DNA of 33,265 bases, from NCBI GenBank assembly GCA_900544905.1, contig UQXF01000023.1, positions 1 to 33,265 on the forward strand, written 5' to 3'. The position numbers and the translations under genes were made by a program. Below the pieces are notes generated by a model that saw only the letters and a program-made list of their open reading frames with translations, searched no databases and was not told the DNA's origin. This document shows, piece after piece, positions 22,854 through 30,343 of this stretch; within the stretch, counting starts at the first letter, position 1, and each line of letters starts with the position of its first letter. This DNA comes from an uncultured Clostridium sp. GTDB taxonomy: Bacteria > Bacillota > Clostridia > Lachnospirales > Lachnospiraceae.

Positions 22854-24341
22854 TTACTTTCCACAATGCAATTCATACTCCTTTACTGCCTCTAACAGTC
22901 CTTCCACATCATTGACTCCAGCCACCACGTCTGCCCTGCCATATTCCTTTAGCAGTCTCTCCTGTGCCGACCTTCCGATACAGGCAAGCTTTATCTTCTC
23001 CGGCAGAATCACCTTCTGTTTTCTAAGCTCTCCAAAAAATGCCCTCACACCGGAGGCACTGACAAACATCAGATAATCCAGGCTGTCCAGACAGCTTATG
23101 TTCTTTGTCAGGGTTCCCGCCACATCATAAATGGGGATATCCTCATAGGCAATTCCACGCTCCGACAAAATGGCAGGCAGCTCCGGACTTCCCTGGACTG
23201 CCCTTGGAATCAGCACCTTCTCACCCGGTTTTACAACATCTGCGAACTCCCGAGCCAGCACCGGCACTGTATACCGGGAGGGTATGAAGTCTGCCCGGAT
23301 TCCCTGCTTCCAAAGTGCATCCGCAGTTCCACTGCCTATGACTGCAAACCGCAGACTGCCTAATGCTCGTATATCAATGCTGCAACGCTTCATTTCTGCA
23401 AAAAACAGCTGGACTGCATTCTGGCTGGTAAACATCACCCACTGATACCGGTTTAAATGTGCAAGCTCCCCATCCAGCTTTTCCAGTTCCCCTGTGGGAA
23501 CCACCTCCATATTGCAGACGGGTACAGGCTGTATGCCAAGTGCCTCCAAACCACGCCCTAATTTGTTCCTCAAGGGTGCAGTTGCAGTAATTCCCGCCCG
23601 TTTACAATCCCTGTGGTACAGATACCGGTATTCCGCCGTATCTCCTACCACAATAACTGCCGGGCTTACCATTTCGCTTTTCCTAACCTTATCCTCAATA
23701 TCGGAAAGGGTTCCTCTTTCTACTCTCTGACGCTGTGTGGTTCCCTCTGAAATAACCGCTACCGGGGTATCCGCCGGTTTTCCTGCCTCTATCAGCTGCT
23801 TTACAATTTCTCCCAGATTGGAAAGTCCCATCAAAAATACCAGGGTTCCTTCATTTTTTGCCAGCGTTTCATAATCGTAATCCGGGCTGCCCACAGAGTT
23901 TTTTGTATGCCCGGTAATCACATGGAAGCTCCTGCTTACCCCACGGTGGGTAACCGGGATACCTGCGCATTCCGGAACTGCCACCGCAGAGGTAATTCCC
24001 GGAATCACCTCATAGGGAATACCGTGACGGCAGAGAGCTTCGATTTCTTCGCCTCCCCGTCCAAATACAAAGGAATCCCCTCCCTTTAAACGCACCACTG
24101 TCCTATAGGTTCCTGCGGATTCCACCAGTATTTCATTAATCTCATCCTGCTTTTTGCAGTGCTGTCCCGCCTGCTTTCCCACATATATTTTGTCACACTC
24201 CGGCTTCACATAGTGTAACAGTTCATCGGAAGCCAGCCTGTCATATACAACGGCATCACATTCCTTTAGTTTTTCCAGACCCTTTACGGTAATCAGTCCC
24301 GCATCTCCGGGACCTGCCCCTACTAAATATACTTTTCCCAT
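22854..24341 (-). CDS. cobA-hemD: Fused uroporphyrinogen-III methyltransferase / uroporphyrinogen-III synthase
   Basis: A 495-residue fusion. Residues 1-240 are SUMT, with VGAGPGD (7-13), RLKGGDSFVFGRGGEE (84-99), PGITSAVAVPECAGIPVTHRG and a late SPAVIVVGDTA. Residues 250-490 are HemD, with the VMFTSQNAV and YLMFVSASGVRAFF segments. The fusion closes the ring of hydroxymethylbilane and then methylates C2 and C7 to give precorrin-2, sending flux to siroheme or cobalamin. No hemE, hemN or hemH is here. It starts 12 nt after hemC. Confidence 0.96.
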   Translation of the reverse strand: MGKVYLVGAGPGDAGLITVKGLEKLKECDAVVYDRLASDELLHYVKPECDKIYVGKQAGQHCKKQDEINEILVESAGTYRTVVRLKGGDSFVFGRGGEEIEALCRHGIPYEVIPGITSAVAVPECAGIPVTHRGVSRSFHVITGHTKNSVGSPDYDYETLAKNEGTLVFLMGLSNLGEIVKQLIEAGKPADTPVAVISEGTTQRQRVERGTLSDIEDKVRKSEMVSPAVIVVGDTAEYRYLYHRDCKRAGITATAPLRNKLGRGLEALGIQPVPVCNMEVVPTGELEKLDGELAHLNRYQWVMFTSQNAVQLFFAEMKRCSIDIRALGSLRFAVIGSGTADALWKQGIRADFIPSRYTVPVLAREFADVVKPGEKVLIPRAVQGSPELPAILSERGIAYEDIPIYDVAGTLTKNISCLDSLDYLMFVSASGVRAFFGELRKQKVILPEKIKLACIGRSAQERLLKEYGRADVVAGVNDVEGLLEAVKEYELHCGK

Positions 24342-24353
24342 CTTTTTCTGCCT

Positions 24354-25310
24354 TTATCTTTCCTGTCCCACAAGGGTATCCGCCAGCCTCAGACGGTTTA
24401 CAACCATATCCTGTCCCTGTCTGCCAGTGATAATTCCGTTTTTCTCCCGAAGCATTTTAAGGAATATCCGGTCACCTTCTATCTGCGCCATGACTCCAAC
24501 TGCTTCATGGCAGCCCGCATCCAGTAACCGCAACACCCTCCGTTCCGTTTCCAGCTCCATATATGCATTCCCATCGGAAATGCCCTTCACCAGTTCCATA
24601 ATGCTCTCTTCCTGTCTGCTCTCCACAGCAATAATGCCCTGTCCCCCTGCGGGCAGCATTTCCTCATAGGAAAAACAACGGTAGTCAAATTCCTTTTCCT
24701 CCAGCAAGCCCAGCCGCTCCAGTCCCGCTGCCGCAAGGATGACTCCGTCACACTGCCCCTCCAGGATTTTTTGCAGACGGGTCTGTACATTACCCCGAAT
24801 ATTTACACAGACGGCACCCAGGAAAAGTCTCTTTAGCTGAAACTGTCTTCTAAGGCTACCCGTTCCGATGACAAGCCCGGAAGCCTTCGTTTCCTCTTCC
24901 ATATCTCCCGTTTCCCGGAGGCTTCTCCCATGCTGTACCTCGTTCTCTGCAAAAGCAGACCGGCTAAGCTGCACTCCCTTCCGCATTACCAGCACATCCC
25001 TGGCATCTGCCCTTGGCAGGGTTCCCGCAAGGGCAAGCCCGTCCGCCAATTCCATGGGCATATCCTTTGCACTGTGCACTGCCAAATCAATTCTTCCGTC
25101 CAAAAGAGCCTCCTCAAACTCAGTGATAAATGCTCCTTTCCCGCCAAAATCGAGAAGCGGCTTGTCTAATATCCTGTCTCCCTTCGTCCGGAGAACCACC
25201 CTCTCTGTCTCCAGCTCCGGATACCTTTCATGAAGCGCCCGGATTACCTGGTCCGTCTGTATCAGGGCAAGTGCACTGCCCCGTGTCCCGATTCTAATTT
25301 TCTGCACCAT
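24354..25310 (-). CDS. hemC: Hydroxymethylbilane synthase (porphobilinogen deaminase)
   Basis: 318 residues from the ATG at 25310, preceded by GAGGGAG; ATGs at 25325 and 25316 are alternatives, and all overlap the end of sirC. Motifs are IRIGTRGSALALIQ, TKGDRI, GGKGAFITEFEEALL, DLAVHSAKDMP, GTGSLRRQ and LPAGGQGIIAVE. The dipyrromethane cofactor cysteine is in LDAGCHEAVGVMAQ (C267). An extra acidic stretch (about residues 115-143) before GLVIGTGSLRR is longer than in the E. coli enzyme. It polymerises four porphobilinogens. Confidence 0.95.
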   Translation of the reverse strand: MVQKIRIGTRGSALALIQTDQVIRALHERYPELETERVVLRTKGDRILDKPLLDFGGKGAFITEFEEALLDGRIDLAVHSAKDMPMELADGLALAGTLPRADARDVLVMRKGVQLSRSAFAENEVQHGRSLRETGDMEEETKASGLVIGTGSLRRQFQLKRLFLGAVCVNIRGNVQTRLQKILEGQCDGVILAAAGLERLGLLEEKEFDYRCFSYEEMLPAGGQGIIAVESRQEESIMELVKGISDGNAYMELETERRVLRLLDAGCHEAVGVMAQIEGDRIFLKMLREKNGIITGRQGQDMVVNRLRLADTLVGQER

Positions 25311-25938
25311 TTTCATCTCCCTCATTCACACTTTGTACCATTTCCCGTACCAGTGTTTCCGGTATCCTTCCGCCATGGGAATCGCCATATTCCAGCAGCC
25401 GGTAAAATATCTCTTTTCTCTTCCCGGCAGTGTCCACATGCTCCAAAACAAAGTCCCTGTACTCTCCAAGCTGCTCCATCATTTCGCCATAATAGTCCGG
25501 CATGCTCTCCCTTATTTTATTCTTTACAAAGGAGACCGCTGCCGGGCTCTGCCCGCCGGAGGATATGGCTACCAGCAAATCCTTATCCTGAATCAGCGCT
25601 GGAAAAATGAAGGAACACGCCTCCTTCATATCCACCGCATTGATTGGTATCCTCCTTCGCCGGCACAAGTCCGAAATATGGTAATTGAGCGTCTCATTAT
25701 CCGTTGCGGCAATGACAAAATCCGCATCCTCCACATCGCCGTCAAGAAATTCCCGTTCCACAAGCTCCAGTGCAGTTCCACCCAGTGCCTTCAATTCCTC
25801 ACATATCTCCGGCGCAACCACTCTGATATCCACCTCAAAGCCAAGCAGAATCTGAACCTTGTGAAGAGCTATGCCGCCACCGCCAGCCACAAGGCACCGT
25901 CTCCCTTTGATATCCACCATAAACGGAAAATATGCCAT
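25294..25938 (-). CDS. sirC: Precorrin-2 dehydrogenase / sirohydrochlorin ferrochelatase
   Basis: 214 residues of the CysG N-terminal/Met8 type. The NAD motif is LVAGGGGIALHKV (16-28), followed by VVAPEI, the ATDNETLNYHI segment and VDMKEACSFIFPA. It oxidises precorrin-2 to sirohydrochlorin with NAD; some members also insert iron, and no separate ferrochelatase is in this operon. Its ATG directly abuts the hemA stop, and its 3' end overlaps hemC by 17 nt, so translation is probably coupled. Confidence 0.93.
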   Translation of the reverse strand: MAYFPFMVDIKGRRCLVAGGGGIALHKVQILLGFEVDIRVVAPEICEELKALGGTALELVEREFLDGDVEDADFVIAATDNETLNYHISDLCRRRRIPINAVDMKEACSFIFPALIQDKDLLVAISSGGQSPAAVSFVKNKIRESMPDYYGEMMEQLGEYRDFVLEHVDTAGKRKEIFYRLLEYGDSHGGRIPETLVREMVQSVNEGDENGAEN

Positions 25939-27087
25939 TTACTTATCTCCTTCTTCCTTATCATATATCCTTTGAAGCACCTCAAAAAATGGTTCACTGT
26001 CCAGTACCTCCCTGAGATAGCAGGTCATTTTCCGGAACCATTCCTCCTCGTACCTTGTCCCCATTTTCTCTTTAAAATCCCGCAGATACAGCTTTTTTAA
26101 AACCTCCTCTGCACACTCCTCCAAAATCTGCTCTGCCTTATCCAGCTCTCCTAACCTGATATTGCGGTTTTCCTTTGAAAGCGCCTTGAAATAATCCATG
26201 TCCAGCAGGGTTATCCCGGAAAGCTTTCCGATTTCCTTATCCATATCATAGGGTACCGCCAAATCAATTAAAAGTTGTCTTTTCCCCTGTTCCGTCTTTT
26301 TCTGAAATTCCTCCAGGGTCAGCGTATAATGCGGGCTCGCCGTAGCGCTGACGATAGCGTCCGCCTGCTGTACATAGTCATACCGGCTTTCAAAATCCAC
26401 CCATTCTATATTATCCGTCAGAAAAATTCCATCCTGTGTATGGTGTTTTCTGCTAGTTCCAATTACCGAAATTCCCTTGGCTGTCAAATCCTTTGCCACA
26501 ATGGAGCCGATTTTACCTGTGGCGCCAATCACTAAAACCCATCCAGCCCTCTGCTGCCTTTCCTCACACAGATAATTCTCCACTGTATTTGCAGTCAGTG
26601 TGCCAATGGACACCGGCGTATTAGACAGCCTTGTACTGGATTTGGACAGCTTCGCACAGTTAAATGCCCCCTGAAATATAATATTCAAATCACTGTTGGT
26701 ATATCCATGGTTATTGGCAAACAAATACGCCTCCTTCACCTGGTGGAGAATCTCATCCTCCCCTAACACCATGGAATCCAGCCCGCAGGCAACCTTGAAA
26801 AGATGCCGTACCGCTCCTGCGTCCGTATAATAAAGACAGTATTTTTTTATCAGCCCTGTCTCTATCTGTTTCCACGAAGACAATTCCTTTTCCACAAGCC
26901 CTATCGGATTTTCTTCTCCAGTAAAATAGATTTCACTGCGGTTGCAGGTGGATACCATAACTCCCCCTGTTATTATCTCCCTCTGCATTAAATTCCTTAA
27001 AAAGCTTTCCTGCTCCTCCCATGAAAAAGCAAACCTCTGCCTGATATCCAGCGGCGTTTTCTTAAAGCTCACACTTATGCAAAACAT
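25939..27087 (-). CDS. hemA: Glutamyl-tRNA reductase
   Basis: 382 residues, first committed step of the C5 pathway: NADPH-dependent reduction of Glu-tRNA to glutamate-1-semialdehyde. The active Cys48 is in VSTCNRSEIY. ACGLDSMVLGEDEILHQVK is the family signature, and the NADPH site is VIGATGKIG. The N-terminus MFCISVSFKKTPLDIRQR is more diverged than the usual GxNHxTAPxxxRE. The C-terminal dimerisation helix is shorter than in E. coli. The start overlaps the upstream unknown gene by 13 nt. Confidence 0.95.
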   Translation of the reverse strand: MFCISVSFKKTPLDIRQRFAFSWEEQESFLRNLMQREIITGGVMVSTCNRSEIYFTGEENPIGLVEKELSSWKQIETGLIKKYCLYYTDAGAVRHLFKVACGLDSMVLGEDEILHQVKEAYLFANNHGYTNSDLNIIFQGAFNCAKLSKSSTRLSNTPVSIGTLTANTVENYLCEERQQRAGWVLVIGATGKIGSIVAKDLTAKGISVIGTSRKHHTQDGIFLTDNIEWVDFESRYDYVQQADAIVSATASPHYTLTLEEFQKKTEQGKRQLLIDLAVPYDMDKEIGKLSGITLLDMDYFKALSKENRNIRLGELDKAEQILEECAEEVLKKLYLRDFKEKMGTRYEEEWFRKMTCYLREVLDSEPFFEVLQRIYDKEEGDK

Positions 27088-27662
27088 ATGCCGCCTCCAT
27101 CTAGTCTTGTCTCCGGAACCAGCATAACCACTTCGGGCTTGTCCGGAAGATACAAAACCGGATAAATCCGCTCATCAAGCTTATGTTCAATTAAATGCTC
27201 CCGGTAAATCATTACCGTAGTCAGACACACATTGAAGGGATATTCCTTCTTTTTTGAAAAGTCAATATATTCCGGCCCCCGGTCATATTCACTCTTAAGA
27301 TGCTTAACCGCTTTCCGCATATTACGGGGTGCCTTTAAAATAAACTGTGATTTATACTGGTACAATTCATTCGCAAGAGAAACCAGAATTTCAGGATTTG
27401 ACCTGCCTGCAACGTCCTGTGTATAAATGACAGAAGCCGGGTGGTTCTGTGCTCCCTCTTCAAACAAAAGCACATTCGCCTGTACAATGCACGCATACGT
27501 CAGCCTTCCCCTGCGTTTCAATTCCGAAAAATTATTATAAATCCGCATAAGTCCATCATCATCTCTCATCCAGTCCGGTCTGCCGGGAAGAGACAGGAAC
27601 GGTCTCACTTTTTCCAATTTTTTCTCTATCCGGTTCATTTCTTCTTCATAATATTTATCCAT
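27075..27662 (-). CDS. Unknown protein between rrf2 and hemA
   Basis: 195 residues, probably cytoplasmic: no signal peptide or membrane helix. The N-terminal helix (MDKYYEEEMNRIEKKLEKV) precedes LPGRPDWMRDDDGLMRIYNN and a mixed alpha/beta core containing VIYTQDVAGRSNPEILVSLA. It ends in YLPDKPEVVMLVPETRL. I do not recognise the family. AAGGA lies 9 nt upstream of the ATG. It sits 25 nt after rrf2 and overlaps hemA by 13 nt, so it belongs to the siroheme operon and may be coupled to HemA translation. A link to Glu-tRNA reductase activity or stability is possible but unsupported beyond position. Confidence 0.8.
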   Translation of the reverse strand: MDKYYEEEMNRIEKKLEKVRPFLSLPGRPDWMRDDDGLMRIYNNFSELKRRGRLTYACIVQANVLLFEEGAQNHPASVIYTQDVAGRSNPEILVSLANELYQYKSQFILKAPRNMRKAVKHLKSEYDRGPEYIDFSKKKEYPFNVCLTTVMIYREHLIEHKLDERIYPVLYLPDKPEVVMLVPETRLDGGGICFA

Positions 27663-27687
27663 GTTCGTTTTCCTTCTCTCTTATGAA

Positions 27688-28119
27688 TCAAATAATATAA
27701 TTATCCGCTCCCGGGTCATTATCCAGCAAATCCTGAATCGTAATATTCTCAAAGTAGTCCTCCACAAGCCGCTGTAATCCCTCCCACATCTTCAGGGTTT
27801 TGCAATATGCCACCCTCTCACACTGGTTCGGTGTATGTTCCAGACAAGCAACCGGTGCAAAGGATCCTTCTGTTATCTTTAATATACTGGCGATACTGTA
27901 TTCCTCCGGTCTTCTGGTCAGCTTGTAGCCCCCGCCCTTTCCCCTTAAGGCAGTCAGAAAATCATTCTTAACCAGCAGTGATACTATCGCCTCCAAATAT
28001 TTTTCCGATATCTCCTGTCTTTTTGCAACATCACATAAAGGTATATATTCGCCCGTATCGTGTTCGGACAGGTCCAGCAATACACGAATGGCATAACGTC
28101 CCCTTGTAGAAATCTTCAT
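27688..28119 (-). CDS. Rrf2-family transcriptional regulator
   Basis: 143 residues with an N-terminal winged helix (MKISTRGRYAIRVLLDLSEH, ISEKYLEAIVSLLVKN, LRGKGGGYKLTRRPEEYS). Three cysteines in VACLEHTPNQCERVAYC resemble the [2Fe-2S] ligand region of IscR, with C-x7-C-x5-C spacing; cluster binding is therefore possible. It heads the siroheme operon, and its promoter carries a dyad similar to those at cysK and metY. A CymR-like cysteine/sulfur regulator is the best guess; an IscR- or NsrR-like Fe-S or NO sensor is the alternative. GGAGG precedes the ATG. Confidence 0.9.
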   Translation of the reverse strand: MKISTRGRYAIRVLLDLSEHDTGEYIPLCDVAKRQEISEKYLEAIVSLLVKNDFLTALRGKGGGYKLTRRPEEYSIASILKITEGSFAPVACLEHTPNQCERVAYCKTLKMWEGLQRLVEDYFENITIQDLLDNDPGADNYII

Positions 28120-28149
28120 AACTCATGCACCTCCATATAACCCAGTTTA

Positions 28150-28165
28150 CCATAGGCTTACTATG
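28150..28165 (-). promoter_or_regulatory. Autoregulatory Rrf2-type operator candidate
   Basis: Minus-strand CATAGTAAGCCTATGG lies about 30 nt before the rrf2 start. It shares AGTAAGC..TAT.GG with the cysK site. A plausible TTGATA -35 lies just upstream and TAAACT just downstream (18-bp spacing), which would place the box inside the promoter. Confidence 0.45.
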
Positions 28166-28327
28166 TTTATCAAGGATAAATGAGAAAAGAGATATCCGGC
28201 TTTTTCATATCTTTGCGGTGGCAAAATCCAAGGCGGTATGCTACACTATAACCATTCATGTTACACTGCTTCTGTACCGTTACGGGTGACAGGCAGCACA
28301 ACCCCAATATATAAGGAGGGCATATTT

Positions 28328-28990
28328 ATGGCTAAAATTGGCGTTATATCCGATACACATGGATTATTGAGGGAACCGGTCAAGAAAGCATTAGCGGACT
28401 GTGATATTATTCTGCACGGCGGTGATATCAACTCCCAACAAATCATTGACCAGTTAGAAACAATCGCCAAAACCTATGTTGTCAGAGGAAATGCAGATAA
28501 AAATTGGGCGGATGCCATTCCCGACACATTACGGTTAGAGCTCTACGGCATAAAAATATTCATGATTCACAATCAAAAGCAGATAACCGAGGATATCAGC
28601 GACTGCGACCTCGTCATTTATGGACATTCCCATAAATATGAGGAAAAACAAATCCATAACCAGGTTTGGCTAAATCCGGGGAGCTGCGGTCCACGACGTT
28701 TTACCCTGCCGGTAACTATGGCAGCCATCCAGATAGCAGATGACGGAAGCTTCGAGATTACCCACATTGATTTATCGGAAACAGCCACCAGCGCCAATCT
28801 GCGCACCCTATCCAAAAAGGATATCCGGGATATTATTGTTACCGTCATGAAGGAAACAGATAAAGGCAAATCCGTCACCGACATTGCCAGCCACAACAAT
28901 ATCAGTGAAGAACTTGCCTCTCAAATCTGCCGCCTGTATTTAACCCATCCCGGCGTGACAGCGGATGGGATTCTCAACAAAATGCATTAG
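28328..28990 (+). CDS. YfcE/MJ0936-type metallophosphoesterase with C-terminal extension
   Basis: 220 residues from the ATG at 28328, which has AAGGAGGG 8 nt upstream; the open frame to 28238 is probably untranslated leader. Metal-site motifs are SDTHG (D9, H11), GGD (D33), RGNAD (N55), H81 and YGHSHK (H100, H102), as in Mn-dependent phosphodiesterases. Residues about 160-220, with SVTDIASHNNISEELASQIC, form an extra helical domain beyond the usual about 160-residue core and look like a helix-turn-helix. The substrate is unknown. Its stop overlaps the convergent cysK stop. Confidence 0.9.
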   Translation: MAKIGVISDTHGLLREPVKKALADCDIILHGGDINSQQIIDQLETIAKTYVVRGNADKNWADAIPDTLRLELYGIKIFMIHNQKQITEDISDCDLVIYGHSHKYEEKQIHNQVWLNPGSCGPRRFTLPVTMAAIQIADDGSFEITHIDLSETATSANLRTLSKKDIRDIIVTVMKETDKGKSVTDIASHNNISEELASQICRLYLTHPGVTADGILNKMH

Positions 28991-29922
28991 TTATTAAATA
29001 ACGGTGTAGATAAATAGCGGTCACCGGAATCCGGCAGCAGCACTACAATATTCTTACCCTTGTTTTCCGGTCTTGCTGCCAGAACGGATGCCGCCTTTAA
29101 TGCCGCACCGGAGGAGATTCCAACCAGAATACCCTCACTGACCGCAAAGGCTCTGCCCTCTGCAAATGCATCCTCATTTTCCACTGTAATTACTTCATCA
29201 TAAATCTTTGTATTTAATACCTCCGGAACAAAACCTGCACCGATACCCTGTATCTTATGTGCACCGGCTGTACCCTGGGATAATACCGGACTGGATGCCG
29301 GCTCTACCGCTACCACTTTTACATCCGGATTCTTTGATTTCAAATATTCACCGACACCGGTAACCGTTCCTCCGGTCCCCACACCGGCAACAAAAATATC
29401 AACCTTTCCATCAGTCTGCTCCCAAATCTCCGGACCGGTTGTATTTTTGTGTATCTCCGGGTTAGCAGGATTGACAAACTGACCGAGAATAACAGCGCCC
29501 GGAGTGGATTCCTTCAGTTCCTCCGCCTTGGCAATGGCTCCCTTCATACCCTTGGCTCCCTCTGTCAATACCAGCTCTGCCCCGTAAGCCTTTAACAAAT
29601 TGCGTCTCTCCACACTCATGGTATCCGGCAATGTGAGAACTGTCTTATATCCCTTTGCTGCTGCAACAGCTGCAAGCCCGATTCCGGTATTTCCGGATGT
29701 CGGCTCAATAATGGTTGCCCCCGGCTTCAGCAGCCCCTTCTTCTCTGCATCTTCAATCATTGCAAGTGCAATACGGTCCTTCACGGAGCCCGCCGGATTC
29801 AGGTATTCCAGCTTTGCCAGGATAACAGCATCCTTAACCCCTGCCTTTTCTGTGTAACGGTTCAGTTTCAATATTGGAGTTCCTCCAACTAACTCTAATG
29901 CACTTTCTTTAATCTGACTCAT
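28987..29922 (-). CDS. cysK: Cysteine synthase A (O-acetylserine sulfhydrylase)
   Basis: 311 residues. PLP Lys48 is in NPAGSVKDR, the substrate loop TSGNTG at 75-80, the phosphate loop GVGTGGTVTGVGEYL near 177, and ISSGAALKAA near the C-terminus. It makes cysteine from O-acetylserine and sulfide. GGAGGATGAAGCT precedes the ATG. A consensus promoter and an Rrf2-type dyad lie upstream, suggesting regulated but strong expression. CysK also partners CymR in Bacillus, which fits the Rrf2 gene 0.9 kb away. Confidence 0.96.
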   Translation of the reverse strand: MSQIKESALELVGGTPILKLNRYTEKAGVKDAVILAKLEYLNPAGSVKDRIALAMIEDAEKKGLLKPGATIIEPTSGNTGIGLAAVAAAKGYKTVLTLPDTMSVERRNLLKAYGAELVLTEGAKGMKGAIAKAEELKESTPGAVILGQFVNPANPEIHKNTTGPEIWEQTDGKVDIFVAGVGTGGTVTGVGEYLKSKNPDVKVVAVEPASSPVLSQGTAGAHKIQGIGAGFVPEVLNTKIYDEVITVENEDAFAEGRAFAVSEGILVGISSGAALKAASVLAARPENKGKNIVVLLPDSGDRYLSTPLFNN

Positions 29923-29955
29923 AGCTTCATCCTCCTATTTTCTTTTCCCTATTAA

Positions 29956-30013
29956 CCTATATGCTTACTGGGATTATATGCGCTATTATAGAATTTATGC
30001 AAAAAATTGTCAA
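29956..30013 (-). promoter_or_regulatory. cysK promoter and Rrf2-type operator
   Basis: Minus strand: a perfect TTGACA (30013-30008), a 17-bp spacer and a perfect TATAAT (29990-29985). The dyad CCCAGTAAGCATATAGG (29972-29956) lies just past the expected start, where a bound repressor would block transcription. The -35 overlaps the stop codon of the toxin relic upstream. Confidence 0.75.
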
Positions 30014-30132
30014 GTGGTTTTATCCATTCTTGTTATAATGTGGTCTTTTCCTGCCTTATTTCCTTTAAAATATGGGGCTGTCATATCTTCAAAAAATTTG
30101 TTTTTGACAATATAAAACCCTGTTTTCTTCAT
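30010..30132 (-). pseudogene. Relic of a CptN-like type III toxin gene
   Basis: A 40-codon frame with a good GAGGAAAGG ribosome site encodes MKKTGFYIVKNKFFEDM then TAPYFKGNKAG. From memory this resembles the start of about 150-residue CptN-type endoribonucleases of type III toxin-antitoxin systems in Clostridia (GFYVIKDxFF.., DPYLKGNKxGNRPHYY). Adding one A in the A4 run (30046-30049) changes KDHIITR to KRPHYNKNG, restoring the RPHY motif before a stop. It is thus frameshifted and cut short. CGGAGGGCTTTCCG just upstream could be the old antitoxin-RNA terminator; no clear RNA repeats remain. Confidence 0.5.
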
Positions 30133-30260
30133 TTTCCTTTCCTCGTAACGGAAAGCCCTCCGCCTTATGGTAAAGAACTACACTTTCAGCCCAACCATTG
30201 ATATACCACATATCGGTCAGTAGTAAACTTTCTTTGTCCTTACATTCTCTCAAAAACAAT

Positions 30261-30317
30261 TGAAAAAAGGAACCACCGTCGTAAAAAGAGCTGCTCTCTT
30301 CAAGACGATTGTTCCTT
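30261..30317 (-). terminator. Terminator after the 30344-31255 gene
   Basis: AAGGAACCACCGTC (30267-30280) pairs imperfectly with GACGATTGTTCCTT (30304-30317), with an inner AGAG/CTCT stem. On the minus strand GGTTCCTTTTTTCAATT gives a six-T tail. It starts about 27 nt past the stop. Confidence 0.8.
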
Positions 30318-30343
30318 ATTATAATTCCTTTTATACTTACAGC

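Noticed and set aside
25333..26100. 255-codon plus-strand open frame opposite sirC and hemA
   Set aside because: No ribosome site and no family resemblance, and it overlaps two well-supported genes.
28238..28327. N-terminal 30-residue extension of the phosphodiesterase
   Set aside because: The ATG at 28328 has a strong AAGGAGGG and begins the conserved MAKIGVISDTHG; the extension is probably untranslated leader.
30007..30201. 64-codon plus-strand open frame near the cysK promoter
   Set aside because: It is antisense to the toxin relic and overlaps the cysK -35 region; no ribosome site.
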